Assembly: GCF_963082655.1 (NCBI RefSeq)
Contig: NC_081554.1
Coordinates: 53,879,998-53,943,997, forward strand
DNA: 64,000 nucleotides
Reading direction: 5' to 3'
Source of the DNA: Stomoxys calcitrans
Lineage: Eukaryota > Arthropoda > Insecta > Diptera > Muscidae
Made by a program: the position numbers and the translations under genes. Below are positions 20,072 through 30,579 of this stretch, in pieces. The notes under the pieces are model-generated. The model saw only the letters and a list, made by a program, of their open reading frames with translations, was not told the DNA's origin and did not search any database. Each line of letters opens with the position of its first letter. The stretch's first letter is position 1.

Positions 20072-22463
20072 TGTAATGCAATTTTTCCTATATTTGTTTG
20101 AAATGTGTACCACACGTTATATTCCTCAATACAATTCGAGTACTTGCACTGTACAGACAGAATTTTGTTACTTTTATTACAAGTAGGGAGTATTGACTAC
20201 TTGTAATTGATAATTACATGCATACGTGTCTCAGCGGAGTTATGCTTGACAGGCTACGTGGCTGCGAAACCTCATTTTTGCATTCTTTTCTTGATCAACC
20301 TTTAAGAAGTAAAGTCAAAAATTTAAGACCAGTTTTATTTTAAGTGGAAGTTTAAGTCAAGAAAAATTCCTTCGCGGTGATTAAGATAAAGAAGAAAAAG
20401 AAAAAAAAAAGAAACAATATCCGAATTAATTCGGCTCAGGTAATTATCCAACCAAATGAATTATTCAGTGCGAATTAGGTGATACATTTCGGTTTTTATA
20501 CCATTCAGAAATTCTAACCTCTTTGCTGAGGTCCGCGTGCTGCAAGACGACACGCCAATACTTTGCTTTCGTTGGACGTTTCAAATAATAAAAGCACCTA
20601 AGAGAAATCTTCATAAGAGAAGCTTTAAAAACCCACGTGCCACCTTCTGGTTCCCTGGAGCCCGACTGGTCGTCTCCAAGAATTATCTTGGGCACGTGGT
20701 CAACAGGAGCGCCTTCATAACACCTGAGGAAAAAGTGCCACGAAAATCCAATTTATATTCCACCAACAGCCGGAATTGTGCCTTGAACAACTTTGGAATA
20801 GACAGCCTTCCAAATTTTATTCATTTTTTGTCTTTGGCGACTACACCACATGTTCTCGGTGCTGTTGTCAGACAGGATTTCTGTTTAACTGCCTCCAACA
20901 TTGGTTCGCCTTATTATCATCAACATTTGAAGCCCTATCACCGGTGCTTGGGCTGTTGCTAAGAGAGACGTTTAATTTTTTTATGGAGTAAATCAATCTC
21001 CCTTGAAAACCACATGCCATAACTATAAGCAACAGTCCACATAACCTACAAGTGACCCGCCGAATAAGCCAGCAAGATACCACCGAAGACGTAGCTAATT
21101 ACCAAGATGTATTTTTAATCAACTAGCCATTCACCACTTTCAATAAAAAAAAACATCATCATCGTCGTAATTTTGGCATGGCTCATACACATCACCCACA
21201 TAAGTAACTAAGATTTATGTAAACCGAAACCAAAATCATCATAATGACGATCAACTCCCATTCGACATACAAGTGTCTGATCGCATCGTAATAATTAAGT
21301 AAAAAAAAAACATAAAGGAAAAGAATTAATCTGAAATATTTAAAATAAGCTAAGTTTGAAGCCAGTTAAGTATCATGGATATACTCTAAAGTTAAAACCA
21401 AACTATCTTAAATTATTTTTTTTACTTTTCAATATCATCATAATTAACTTAGCCCAAACATCATTTGCAAAGCAAAAACATAATCATCTTCCAACTTCCC
21501 ATGTAATAGCGCCAGCAGCGGACGAGGCCTCATCCAACAGCGGTAGCAAAAACAATGTAAGTGGTGAGTCTTCAATGATATTTCATTCATTTGTTTTTTC
21601 TTTGTTTTTTTTTTTTTTTTTTTTGCTTTGCATTGATCAAAATTGATAAATCGTGCGTAGTTACAAGCAGGCAAAAATCAAGTGACGTCATTGATAACAT
21701 GAGTGCATTGCTTTTGTGATTTCTTTTTGTTTTTTTTTTCGAATTCTTTACATCATTCATTGTCTGGTTTTGATTCATGGTTGCTTGTAACCAAGGCTTA
21801 GGCGCTACACACAATTAATTTGCATATTAGATTTATCCGTCTATATAAATTTTTTTTTTATTATTAATTTGCTATGGAGTTCTATTTAACTTATTTTTCA
21901 TATTGATTTTATAAATTAAGGGTTAGAATTTAAAATTTTTATAGGATAAAATTTCTATGAATTTACATTTTTTTTTTTTATAATAAAAATGAATTTGGAA
22001 AGGAATATGTAAGTCTATTTAATATTCTTACCGGGTGTGAGAAAGCATAAAAACTTGAGGTAGCGTACTTGGGACTTTAGCAATACAAATCGGTGCAATG
22101 TTAAAGTCAAAGGTAGGGAGGGTAGAGAGCATCAATCTCCAAAACATCTGGAGAAATAGCAGTGTAGTAATTGTGGTGTTTTGTTGCAGGCATTGATCGA
22201 CAGGGGAGTTTCGTTTGTCACCTGAAATCTTGTAGGTCAATTTCTTTGTTGTTTTTTTTTTTAGTCAATTTTCAGTATAGGGAGTCTATAAATTTATTTA
22301 TGAATGACCATTTTTTTATTGGAGTGCGAGGGAACAAGAATCCCCCCCATGCCGACTGAAAGCTAGCATAGTCAATGACTCCCGTTCGTTCCTCCACTCT
22401 GATGGATTAAAAAGCCTGATTGTCAGGAAATAAAAAATTTAGTTGTGGAAATGGTTCATTACA
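20072..22463 (+). repeat. 5' LTR
   Basis: It opens TGTAATGCAATTTTTCC and closes GGTTCATTACA. A TATATAA element at ~21842 and AATAAA at 22429-22434 are candidate transcription start and poly(A) signals, which would imply an unusually long R region. A splice-donor-like GTAAGT is at ~21558. Two ATG-less open frames (20537-20962 and 21356-21646) are present in both LTRs and are not called as genes. Confidence 0.93.
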
Positions 22464-22468
22464 TAATT

Positions 22469-22489
22469 TGGCGCCCAGAACGTGGGGCC
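22469..22489 (+). promoter_or_regulatory. Primer-binding site
   Basis: TGGCGCCCAGAACGTGGGGC begins five bases after the LTR. It resembles the lysine-tRNA primer sites of retroelements (TGGCGCCC...ACGTGGGGC) with a two-base insertion. The tRNA assignment is from memory of the family and is not computed. Confidence 0.75.
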
Positions 22490-23077
22490 TAGGAAATTGT
22501 ATTTGTTTCAGAACAAATCATTTTCTTGCCCTTAGTAAATCCATCCAAGTAAATATGTAAATTTCAAGACTGTTTTAGTTAAGCTTTCATGGACGTTATA
22601 ACTTGGCACAACAGATAAAGTGCAGTGTCTTTTGGGATTTTTGATTAATTGATGCTTTTGATTATATCAACTGAAAGAATCTCTGTATTTCCTTCGGTTG
22701 TTGAAGGTTTAGTCGTTTAGGGAAGCTTTATAAAATGTAGGTCACCGCAAATATTTTTGAGTTTGTGTTTTGTTTGGTACTGAGTTATCAGCTCCTGATT
22801 ACTTTTGGATTTACAATATATTGCTGTTTGCGAGTTATTGTCCAAGTTAATTAGAGATAGAGTGAAATAATGCTGGTTTGTACGAATAACGATTTTCTCT
22901 TAAATATGACAATAGAATATTTTTTTTTCAATCAATCACTATACTCTTGTTTAATCAAGTTTTTATTGTTGTTTCACACCCTATGGTAGGAATCGTTTAG
23001 ATATCGATTGTTTAAACCTAAAATTTTGGTATATATTTTATTTGGCTGAATTTTTGTTTTAAATTTAATTTAGCATA
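22490..23077 (+). other. Retrotransposon 5' leader
   Basis: About 590 bases of AT-rich untranslated leader lie between the primer-binding site and the gag ATG. No upstream gene is supported. Packaging or dimerisation signals would be expected here but are not identifiable by eye. Confidence 0.6.
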
Positions 23078-24688
23078 ATGGAGCGTACTCCTCCACAGAA
23101 TCAGGCTGTAGCCATGCCTCAAGAAGTAGACGTCTCTGCTACGGATACTTGTGTAATTTGTGGGGATAAAATGTTAGAGGAGCATGATCTTTGTACATTG
23201 TCAGAATGTAGCCATAGCTTTCATAGAAATTGTATGGAAAACCATCTAGCTAGTTCGACAGAATGCCCGATATGCAAAAGGCAATGTTCTTTGGCAGAAA
23301 TTAGGAAAGAAAAGGTAAAAGGTGGTATCAGTAGTCGTGGTAAACCCCGAGGGGCTATGGCAAAAACGTATAAGACTAGAAGTCAGGCACGGAATCCTCA
23401 TCAAGACTCATTTCAAAATAGTTTTGTGGACTTAGACGCTATAGAGGGCAACCTTCGAGTTGATACGGATGTACCTCGACCTAGTGTAGATTACGGATAT
23501 ATTAGTCGAATTGTGAAAGATACGGTCACTAGTACGATGCAGGCGAATAGGGATATATCTCAACCTAGTGTAGACTACGATCGTATTGGTCGAATGGTAG
23601 AGAATACGGTCACGAGAATGGTACAGAACTTGAATTTGATTCCTTTGAACTCAGGAGGAGATGATTTTCCTTTAGGAGATGGCGAAGTAGGTCGAAATCC
23701 CGAGTCAGATAATCGCACGAATAGGGGAAATTTCCAACACCACAACAGGGCCGCTGTATCCAATTATGATGCTAGTTCAGATCCACCAAGAGTTGACAAT
23801 GACATAAGAGGTAGCCATTCGAATAATAGTCAAGGTTTTAGATCGTCTTCTACTGAGAGCCGTAGTATAAGACCGGATAAGTTGACAGCCGTAATAAGGG
23901 ACTGGAATATACGTTTTGACGGGTCTCATAGCGGGATAAGTGTAGAGGAGTTTCTTTATAGAGTCAGAACTCTGACGAAAGAGAACCTTAACGATGATTT
24001 TTCTCAGTTGTGTAGAAATTTGCCTTTGCTCTTAACAGGCAAGGCACAAGATTGGTACTGGAGGTACCATAAACAAGTACCTCAGATTGAGTGGGAACCT
24101 TTTTGTGCAGCATTGAAATATCAATACAAGGAGTTTAGGTCAGCGTTCGATATAAAAGAGGAGATAAGAAGTAGGAAAATGAGAACGAACGAGACATTTG
24201 AATCCTTTTATGAATCTATTTCTTCTTTGCTGGACAGACTTGATACTCCCATGCCAGAACAGGAGCTAATAGAGATTTTAACCCGTAATTTACGACCAGA
24301 AATAAGGCATGAGCTTCTTTATGTTTCAATATTTTCCATTGCGCACCTGCGTAAACTTGTCCAAATGAGGGAATCACTATTGGGAGACGAACAATTTCGT
24401 AAGGGATTGTCTGCTAGAATTGTTCCGAATCAGGGCCATAGAAAAATTGCTGAACTGGATTTTGAGGAAGACCATAATTTTCCATTGGAAGATATCGTTC
24501 AATCGGTTGACGCGGTGCAACACCCATCTAGGTCAGTGAAGTGTTGGAACTGCGATGAGTTAGGACATTATTGGGAAGACTGCGAATGTGAACGCAAAAT
24601 ATTTTGTTATGGCTGCGGAGAGAAGAATACTTACAAGCCGCAGTGTGCGAAATGCGCCTCTAGGAAATTGTGGAAGCCAAAAAACTAG
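23078..24688 (+). CDS. gag: Gag polyprotein with N-terminal RING-H2 finger
   Basis: This 536-aa structural protein has an atypical N-terminus. Residues 25-66 form a complete RING-H2 (Cys25, Cys28, Cys44, His46, His49, Cys52, Cys63, Cys66), a fold that usually binds E2 ubiquitin-conjugating enzymes. Two similar segments follow at ~135-154 and ~163-181, each starting PSVDY and ending in TVT plus two or three residues to Met. A retrotransposon-Gag capsid-like region spans ~280-450 (DWYWRYHKQVPQIEWEPF; ETFESFYESISSLLDRL). The nucleocapsid end has one canonical CCHC knuckle (489-502) and a second at 510-523 in which the His position is Thr. The ATG at 23078 is the first in frame and precedes the RING. 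A role in particle assembly is known for Gag; ubiquitin-ligase activity is inference. Confidence 0.9.
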   Translation: MERTPPQNQAVAMPQEVDVSATDTCVICGDKMLEEHDLCTLSECSHSFHRNCMENHLASSTECPICKRQCSLAEIRKEKVKGGISSRGKPRGAMAKTYKTRSQARNPHQDSFQNSFVDLDAIEGNLRVDTDVPRPSVDYGYISRIVKDTVTSTMQANRDISQPSVDYDRIGRMVENTVTRMVQNLNLIPLNSGGDDFPLGDGEVGRNPESDNRTNRGNFQHHNRAAVSNYDASSDPPRVDNDIRGSHSNNSQGFRSSSTESRSIRPDKLTAVIRDWNIRFDGSHSGISVEEFLYRVRTLTKENLNDDFSQLCRNLPLLLTGKAQDWYWRYHKQVPQIEWEPFCAALKYQYKEFRSAFDIKEEIRSRKMRTNETFESFYESISSLLDRLDTPMPEQELIEILTRNLRPEIRHELLYVSIFSIAHLRKLVQMRESLLGDEQFRKGLSARIVPNQGHRKIAELDFEEDHNFPLEDIVQSVDAVQHPSRSVKCWNCDELGHYWEDCECERKIFCYGCGEKNTYKPQCAKCASRKLWKPKN

Positions 24689-27600
24689 ATAGCTCTATAA
24701 ATCCAATGCCAACCAAGATACAACCACCGAGACTGAATAACGATTTAAATAACCCAAATGGCATGGATTTAGAACCTAAAATTTCAATTCTTAAGCGACA
24801 CTATTCTGAACTCGATAATTACACTCCAAATTGTTTGCCTTTTCCTCTCATTCCGTACCACAAACGGTGGGAAAATTACCTAGCTAGAAGAAAGGAAATT
24901 TTTAAAGCATCAGCTTTAAATTTACAGTCTATAAAGAGACCCAAGCGGTCAACCTTGAGATTAAGAAAATATTATAAGCAAAGAAAATTCACTTCAAAAT
25001 TTTATTTATCCTCCATAGTTAATAATTCTTCAGATAGGAGATATTATGCATCTGTGAAGTTTTTGTCATATACCGAATTAGGTTTGTTGGACACCGGCGC
25101 TAACGTGTCATGTATTGGATCGGACTTAGCAGGAGTAGATTTTAGTAGCTATCAGGAATTTCATCCATTGAAGTCATTTGTCAGGACAGCAGACGGGGTT
25201 ACACAAAGAGTTAAGGGATACCTTCATGTAAATATGCATTTTAAGAATCAGGTCCAGAGGATGAAGATTTTGATAGTTCCTTCAATTAGCCAAAGGCTAA
25301 TACTTGGTCTAGATTTTTGGGCTAAATTTAAACTGGCACCCGATTTGTTTGATAATGCGATTGTTTCTTCCACACAAACTGATGTTCGGGAACTGGTTTC
25401 AGAGATGTCTGAAGCATCCCCTGAGTGTGATGATAATAGGAGATACCCGCTTACTCCATTGCAACGTCAGCAATTGGAGACTGTGATTCAATTATTCCCA
25501 AATTCCGACAGAGAAGGACTTGGTAGAACGGACTTAATCAAGCACAAGATTGAAGTTGATGGGGCTACTCCAGTCAAACAGAGATATTACCCAGTGTCCC
25601 CTGCCGTGGAGAGGCTGATGTATCAGGAGGTGGAGAGGATGTTATCTCTAGGAGTGATAGAACCATCTTCTTCATCTTGGAGCTCCCCAATGAGATTAGT
25701 CTTAAAACCCAACAAGGTACGCCTGTGCCTTGATGCGAGGAGATTGAACCAGGTAACCAGGAAGGACGCGTACCCGTTACCCAGTATTGAGGGAATATTT
25801 TCCAGACTCCCCAAAGCCCACATTATATCCAAGCTTGACTTGAAAGACGCATACTGGCAGATTGGCCTTACCGAGGAATCCAAAGCTTTAACGGCCTTTA
25901 CAATCCCCGGTAGACCTCTCTACCAGTTTGTCGTTATGCCATTTGGGCTTTGTAATGCCCCTGCTACCATGTGCCGACTTGTTGACGAACTTATACCCCC
26001 TGACTTGCGAAATTGCGTTTTTGGCTACTTAGACGACTTAATTGTGGTCTCAGAAGATTTTAATACTCACCTTACTGTGTTAGTTAGGCTGGCTGAACAA
26101 CTTCGGAGAGCAACCCTTACCCTGAATGTCGCGAAATCGCATTTTTGTGTGACTGAGGCTAACTATTTAGGGTATATCATTGGAGAGGGTGGCATAAAGA
26201 CAGATCCCCAGAAAGTAGACTCGATTTTGAACTGGCCAGTTCCCAAAAATATTAAACAGGTACGAGGTTTCTTAGGCCTAGCGGGTTGGTATCGGAGATT
26301 TGTTTCTAATTTTTCATCCGTCGTTTTTCCGATCACTGAGGTTTTATCGACCAAACGAACATTCAAATGGACTGAGGACGCACAGAAGGCTTTTGACCAT
26401 CTAAAGAAACTTCTCACCACTGCACCGATTCTGTCTAATCCGGATTTTTCTAAAAAGTTTTTCCTGCATTGCGATGCCAGCGATTTTGGCATAGGCGCAG
26501 TGTTAGTGCAGTTGGATGAGGAGGGCAATGAGAAGCCAATAGCTTTCATGTCTCGAAAGTTATCGTCGGCACAGAGGAACTACAGTGTGACCGAACGTGA
26601 ATGTTTGGCAGCTGTTGAGGCTATTAAGAGATTTCGATGTTATCTTGAACTACAAGAGTTTGAGATAGTCACCGACCACTCATCCTTGTTGTGGTTGATG
26701 AGGCAACCCGATTTGACAGGGCGCTTAGCTCGATGGGTTTTCAAATTACAAGGGTTCAAGTTTACAGTCCGACATAGAAAGGGAAAAGAAAATGTGGTTC
26801 CAGACGCCCTATCTCGTATCCCCAGCGAGGAAATTTCTGCGGTTGAGCTGATTGGACCGGAAATCGACTTAGAATCTCCACATTTTCAGGATGAAGGATA
26901 TGAAAATTTACGAGCCAGGATACAGAAAGATATGACAAGGTATCCAGATGTGAAGCTTATAGATCGGTATATTTATATACGGACAGACCACTACCGAGGG
27001 AATGGGGACCAGGAGGAAGGGTGTTGGAAACTCTGGGTGCCGGAGGAGCTGAGGCAGGATGTAATTCTTAGGGCGCACAATTCCCCGATTTCCGCCCATT
27101 GTGGCATTGTTAAGACATTGGATTTGATCCGCAGAAGTTTCTTTTGGCCTGGACTTGTACAAGATGTACGAAAGTACATACAGTCATGCGAAGTTTGTAA
27201 GTCCTCTAAAGCGCCTAATTTTATTTTAAGACCTGAAATGGGAAGTCCAGCCGAAGTTTCAAGACCATTCCAACGTATATATGTTGATATTTTAGGCCCG
27301 TATCCGCGTAGCAGACAGGGTTATATAGGTATATTAATAGTATTAGACCATATGACGAAATTTCACTGGTTATTTCCCTTAAAGAAATTTACCTCCTCGT
27401 GCATCAGTGAAATCTTGCTTGGGCATGTCTTCCATATCTATGGAGTACCGGAGACTCTTATGAGTGATAATGGCTCTCAATTTAAGGCCAATGATTTTAA
27501 TGCCTTTTTGACTTCGTTGGGAATCTCTCATGTTTACACGGCCGTATACTCTCCGCAGTCCAATGCTTCGGAGCGTGTGAACCGTTCCATTATCGCCGGA

Positions 27601-28101
27601 ATTCGAAGCTATTTGGGTAAGGACCATACTAAGTGGGATGAACATCTAAGTTTTATTAGCTGCTCTTTACGTAACACCTATCATCAAAGCATTAAATGTT
27701 CCCCATATAAGGCACTTTTTGGAATAGATATGGTTACCCATGGTAGCTCTTTCAAACTCCTACGGAATTTAAATGCATTGAACGAGCCATGTATTAGACT
27801 GAACCGAGAAGACAAATTGCAGGTGATGAGAACCAGACTAAAAGACCACATCGCTAAGGCTTACGAGACTAATGTTAGGCAATATAATTTGAGGTCCCGT
27901 CCAGTATCGTATAAGGTTGGAGACGAAGTCTTCCGAAGAAATTTTGCTCAAAGTTGTCAGATAAAGAAATTTAATTCGAAGTTGGCTCCCTTATTCATAA
28001 AGGCTAAGGTTAAGGAGAGAATTGGCAATCATTACTATTTATTGCAGGACATTGATAGTAAGAATACAGGCACCTACCACGCCAAGGACATTAGGCCATG
28101 A
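24670..28101 (+). CDS. pol: Pol polyprotein (protease, RT, RNase H, integrase) expressed by -1 frameshift
   Basis: The frame overlaps the end of gag by 19 bases in the -1 frame and has no ATG near its start (the open region begins with GTG), so it should be made as Gag-Pol. Approximate positions counted from 24670: aspartic protease LLDTGANVSCIG (~139-150); RT with LDLKDAYWQIGL (~392) and YLDDLIVVS (~453); RNase H with HCDASDFGIGAVL (~600) and TERECLAAVEAI; the DALSRIP connection (~715); integrase HHCC zinc region (His ~803 to CEVC ~840); and a catalytic triad Asp ~872, Asp ~933 and Glu ~968 (34 residues between the last two, common in insect Ty3 elements). All signature residues seen are intact. 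RT order before integrase places it in Ty3/gypsy, not copia. No chromodomain or env is visible. Confidence 0.92.
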   Translation: MEAKKLDSSINPMPTKIQPPRLNNDLNNPNGMDLEPKISILKRHYSELDNYTPNCLPFPLIPYHKRWENYLARRKEIFKASALNLQSIKRPKRSTLRLRKYYKQRKFTSKFYLSSIVNNSSDRRYYASVKFLSYTELGLLDTGANVSCIGSDLAGVDFSSYQEFHPLKSFVRTADGVTQRVKGYLHVNMHFKNQVQRMKILIVPSISQRLILGLDFWAKFKLAPDLFDNAIVSSTQTDVRELVSEMSEASPECDDNRRYPLTPLQRQQLETVIQLFPNSDREGLGRTDLIKHKIEVDGATPVKQRYYPVSPAVERLMYQEVERMLSLGVIEPSSSSWSSPMRLVLKPNKVRLCLDARRLNQVTRKDAYPLPSIEGIFSRLPKAHIISKLDLKDAYWQIGLTEESKALTAFTIPGRPLYQFVVMPFGLCNAPATMCRLVDELIPPDLRNCVFGYLDDLIVVSEDFNTHLTVLVRLAEQLRRATLTLNVAKSHFCVTEANYLGYIIGEGGIKTDPQKVDSILNWPVPKNIKQVRGFLGLAGWYRRFVSNFSSVVFPITEVLSTKRTFKWTEDAQKAFDHLKKLLTTAPILSNPDFSKKFFLHCDASDFGIGAVLVQLDEEGNEKPIAFMSRKLSSAQRNYSVTERECLAAVEAIKRFRCYLELQEFEIVTDHSSLLWLMRQPDLTGRLARWVFKLQGFKFTVRHRKGKENVVPDALSRIPSEEISAVELIGPEIDLESPHFQDEGYENLRARIQKDMTRYPDVKLIDRYIYIRTDHYRGNGDQEEGCWKLWVPEELRQDVILRAHNSPISAHCGIVKTLDLIRRSFFWPGLVQDVRKYIQSCEVCKSSKAPNFILRPEMGSPAEVSRPFQRIYVDILGPYPRSRQGYIGILIVLDHMTKFHWLFPLKKFTSSCISEILLGHVFHIYGVPETLMSDNGSQFKANDFNAFLTSLGISHVYTAVYSPQSNASERVNRSIIAGIRSYLGKDHTKWDEHLSFISCSLRNTYHQSIKCSPYKALFGIDMVTHGSSFKLLRNLNALNEPCIRLNREDKLQVMRTRLKDHIAKAYETNVRQYNLRSRPVSYKVGDEVFRRNFAQSCQIKKFNSKLAPLFIKAKVKERIGNHYYLLQDIDSKNTGTYHAKDIRP
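24679..24685 (+). promoter_or_regulatory. Programmed -1 ribosomal frameshift site
   Basis: In the gag frame the codons read CCA AAA AAC TAG, giving the canonical heptamer A AAA AAC immediately before the gag stop (24686-24688). Slipping back one base enters the pol frame. A candidate stimulatory stem pairs 24699-24711 with 24759-24770 (12 base pairs with one bulged A, 47-base loop). It starts 13 bases after the heptamer, slightly farther than the usual spacing. Confidence 0.88.
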
Positions 28102-28153
28102 ATTTTAATTCTCCCCCTAATACTTCACCATAAGATGGTAGTATTATGTGGTT

Positions 28154-30545
28154 TGTAATGCAATTTTTCCTATATTTGTTTGAAATGTGTACCACACGTT
28201 ATATTCCTCAATACAATTCGAGTACTTGCACTGTACAGACAGAATTTTGTTACTTTTATTACAAGTAGGGAGTATTGACTACTTGTAATTGATAATTACA
28301 TGCATACGTGTCTCAGCGGAGTTATGCTTGACAGGCTACGTGGCTGCGAAACCTCATTTTTGCATTCTTTTCTTGATCAACCTTTAAGAAGTAAAGTCAA
28401 AAATTTAAGACCAGTTTTATTTTAAGTGGAAGTTTAAGTCAAGAAAAATTCCTTCGCGGTGATTAAGATAAAGAAGAAAAAGAAAAAAAAAAGAAACAAT
28501 ATCCGAATTAATTCGGCTCAGGTAATTATCCAACCAAATGAATTATTCAGTGCGAATTAGGTGATACATTTCGGTTTTTATACCATTCAGAAATTCTAAC
28601 CTCTTTGCTGAGGTCCGCGTGCTGCAAGACGACACGCCAATACTTTGCTTTCGTTGGACGTTTCAAATAATAAAAGCACCTAAGAGAAATCTTCATAAGA
28701 GAAGCTTTAAAAACCCACGTGCCACCTTCTGGTTCCCTGGAGCCCGACTGGTCGTCTCCAAGAATTATCTTGGGCACGTGGTCAACAGGAGCGCCTTCAT
28801 AACACCTGAGGAAAAAGTGCCACGAAAATCCAATTTATATTCCACCAACAGCCGGAATTGTGCCTTGAACAACTTTGGAATAGACAGCCTTCCAAATTTT
28901 ATTCATTTTTTGTCTTTGGCGACTACACCACATGTTCTCGGTGCTGTTGTCAGACAGGATTTCTGTTTAACTGCCTCCAACATTGGTTCGCCTTATTATC
29001 ATCAACATTTGAAGCCCTATCACCGGTGCTTGGGCTGTTGCTAAGAGAGACGTTTAATTTTTTTATGGAGTAAATCAATCTCCCTTGAAAACCACATGCC
29101 ATAACTATAAGCAACAGTCCACATAACCTACAAGTGACCCGCCGAATAAGCCAGCAAGATACCACCGAAGACGTAGCTAATTACCAAGATGTATTTTTAA
29201 TCAACTAGCCATTCACCACTTTCAATAAAAAAAAACATCATCATCGTCGTAATTTTGGCATGGCTCATACACATCACCCACATAAGTAACTAAGATTTAT
29301 GTAAACCGAAACAAAAATCATCATAATGACGATCAACTCCCATTCGACATACAAGTGTCTGATCGCATCGTAATAATTAAGTAAAAAAAAAACATAAAGG
29401 AAAAGAATTAATCTGAAATATTTAAAATAAGCTAAGTTTGAAGCCAGTTAAGTATCATGGATATACTCTAAAGTTAAAACCAAACTATCTTAAATTATTT
29501 TTTTTACTTTTCAATATCATCATAATTAACTTAGCCCAAACATCATTTGCAAAGCAAAAACATAATCATCTTCCAACTTCCCATGTAATAGCGCCAGCAG
29601 CGGACGAGGCCTCATCCAACAGCGGTAGCAAAAACAATGTAAGTGGTGAGTCTTCAATGATATTTCATTCATTTGTTTTTTCTTTGTTTTTTTTTTTTTT
29701 TTTTTTGCTTTGCATTGATCAAAATTGATAAATCGTGCGTAGTTACAAGCAGGCAAAAATCAAGTGACGTCATTGATAACATGAGTGCATTGCTTTTGTG
29801 ATTTCTTTTTGTTTTTTTTTCGAATTCTTTACATCATTCATTGTCTGGTTTTGATTCATGGTTGCTTGTAACCAAGGCTTAGGCGCTACACACAATTAAT
29901 TTGCATATTAGATTTATCCGTCTATATAAATTTTTTTTTTATTATTAATTTGCTATGGAGTTCTATTTAACTTATTTTTCATATTGATTTTATAAATTAA
30001 GGGTTAGAATTTAAAATTTTTATAGGATAAAATTTCTATGAATTTACATTTTTTTTTTTTATAATAAAAATGAATTTGGAAAGGAATATGTAAGTCTATT
30101 TAATATTCTTACCGGGTGTGAGAAAGCATAAAAACTTGAGGTAGCGTACTTGGGACTTTAGCAATACAAATCGGTGCAATGTTAAAGTCAAAGGTAGGGA
30201 GGGTAGAGAGCATCAATCTCCAAAACATCTGGAGAAATAGCAGTGTAGTAATTGTGGTGTTTTGTTGCAGGCATTGATCGACAGGGGAGTTTCGTTTGTC
30301 ACCTGAAATCTTGTAGGTCAATTTCTTTGTTGTTTTTTTTTTTTAGTCAATTTTCAGTATAGGGAGTCTATAAATTTATTTATGAATGACCATTTTTTTA
30401 TTGGAGTGCGAGGGAACAAGAATCCCCCCCATGCCGACTGAAAGCTAGCATAGTCAATGACTCCCGTTCGTTCCTCCACTCTGATGGATTAAAAAGCCTG
30501 ATTGTCAGGAAATAAAAAATTTAGTTGTGGAAATGGTTCATTACA
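28154..30545 (+). repeat. 3' LTR
   Basis: It is the same length as the 5' LTR with only three small differences noted. The usual polypurine tract just upstream is not obvious (the preceding bases are GTAGTATTATGTGGTT), so the plus-strand primer is unclear. Its right edge is 281 bp from the ATG of M13 paralogue 2. Confidence 0.93.
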
Positions 30546-30579
30546 CGGTAATGGTTGGGCCTTAAAAGGCCAACATTCT

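Larger units (their letters stand above)
20072..30545 (+). mobile_element. Complete Ty3/gypsy-type LTR retrotransposon
   Basis: This 10.47-kb element has two 2392-bp LTRs (TGTAAT...TTACA), a 4-bp target duplication CGGT (20068-20071 and 30546-30549), a primer-binding site, gag and pol, and no env: pol ends only 52 bp before the 3' LTR. I found only one substitution between LTRs (C at 21231 versus A at 29313) and two one-base T-run differences, so insertion is recent. Very long LTRs and a lysine-tRNA-like primer site recall the Ulysses/Osvaldo group of fly elements; that affiliation is inference. The element may be intact and potentially mobile. Confidence 0.93.

Noticed and set aside
21356..21646. 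A secreted protein encoded in the LTR (hydrophobic stretch followed by Ser/Asn-rich tail)
   Set aside because: There is no ATG in frame, and the hydrophobicity comes partly from T-rich runs. A splice donor lies inside, but no spliced product can be shown.
28102..28153. An env gene in the LTR retrotransposon
   Set aside because: Only 52 bp separate the pol stop from the 3' LTR; there is no space or frame for env.
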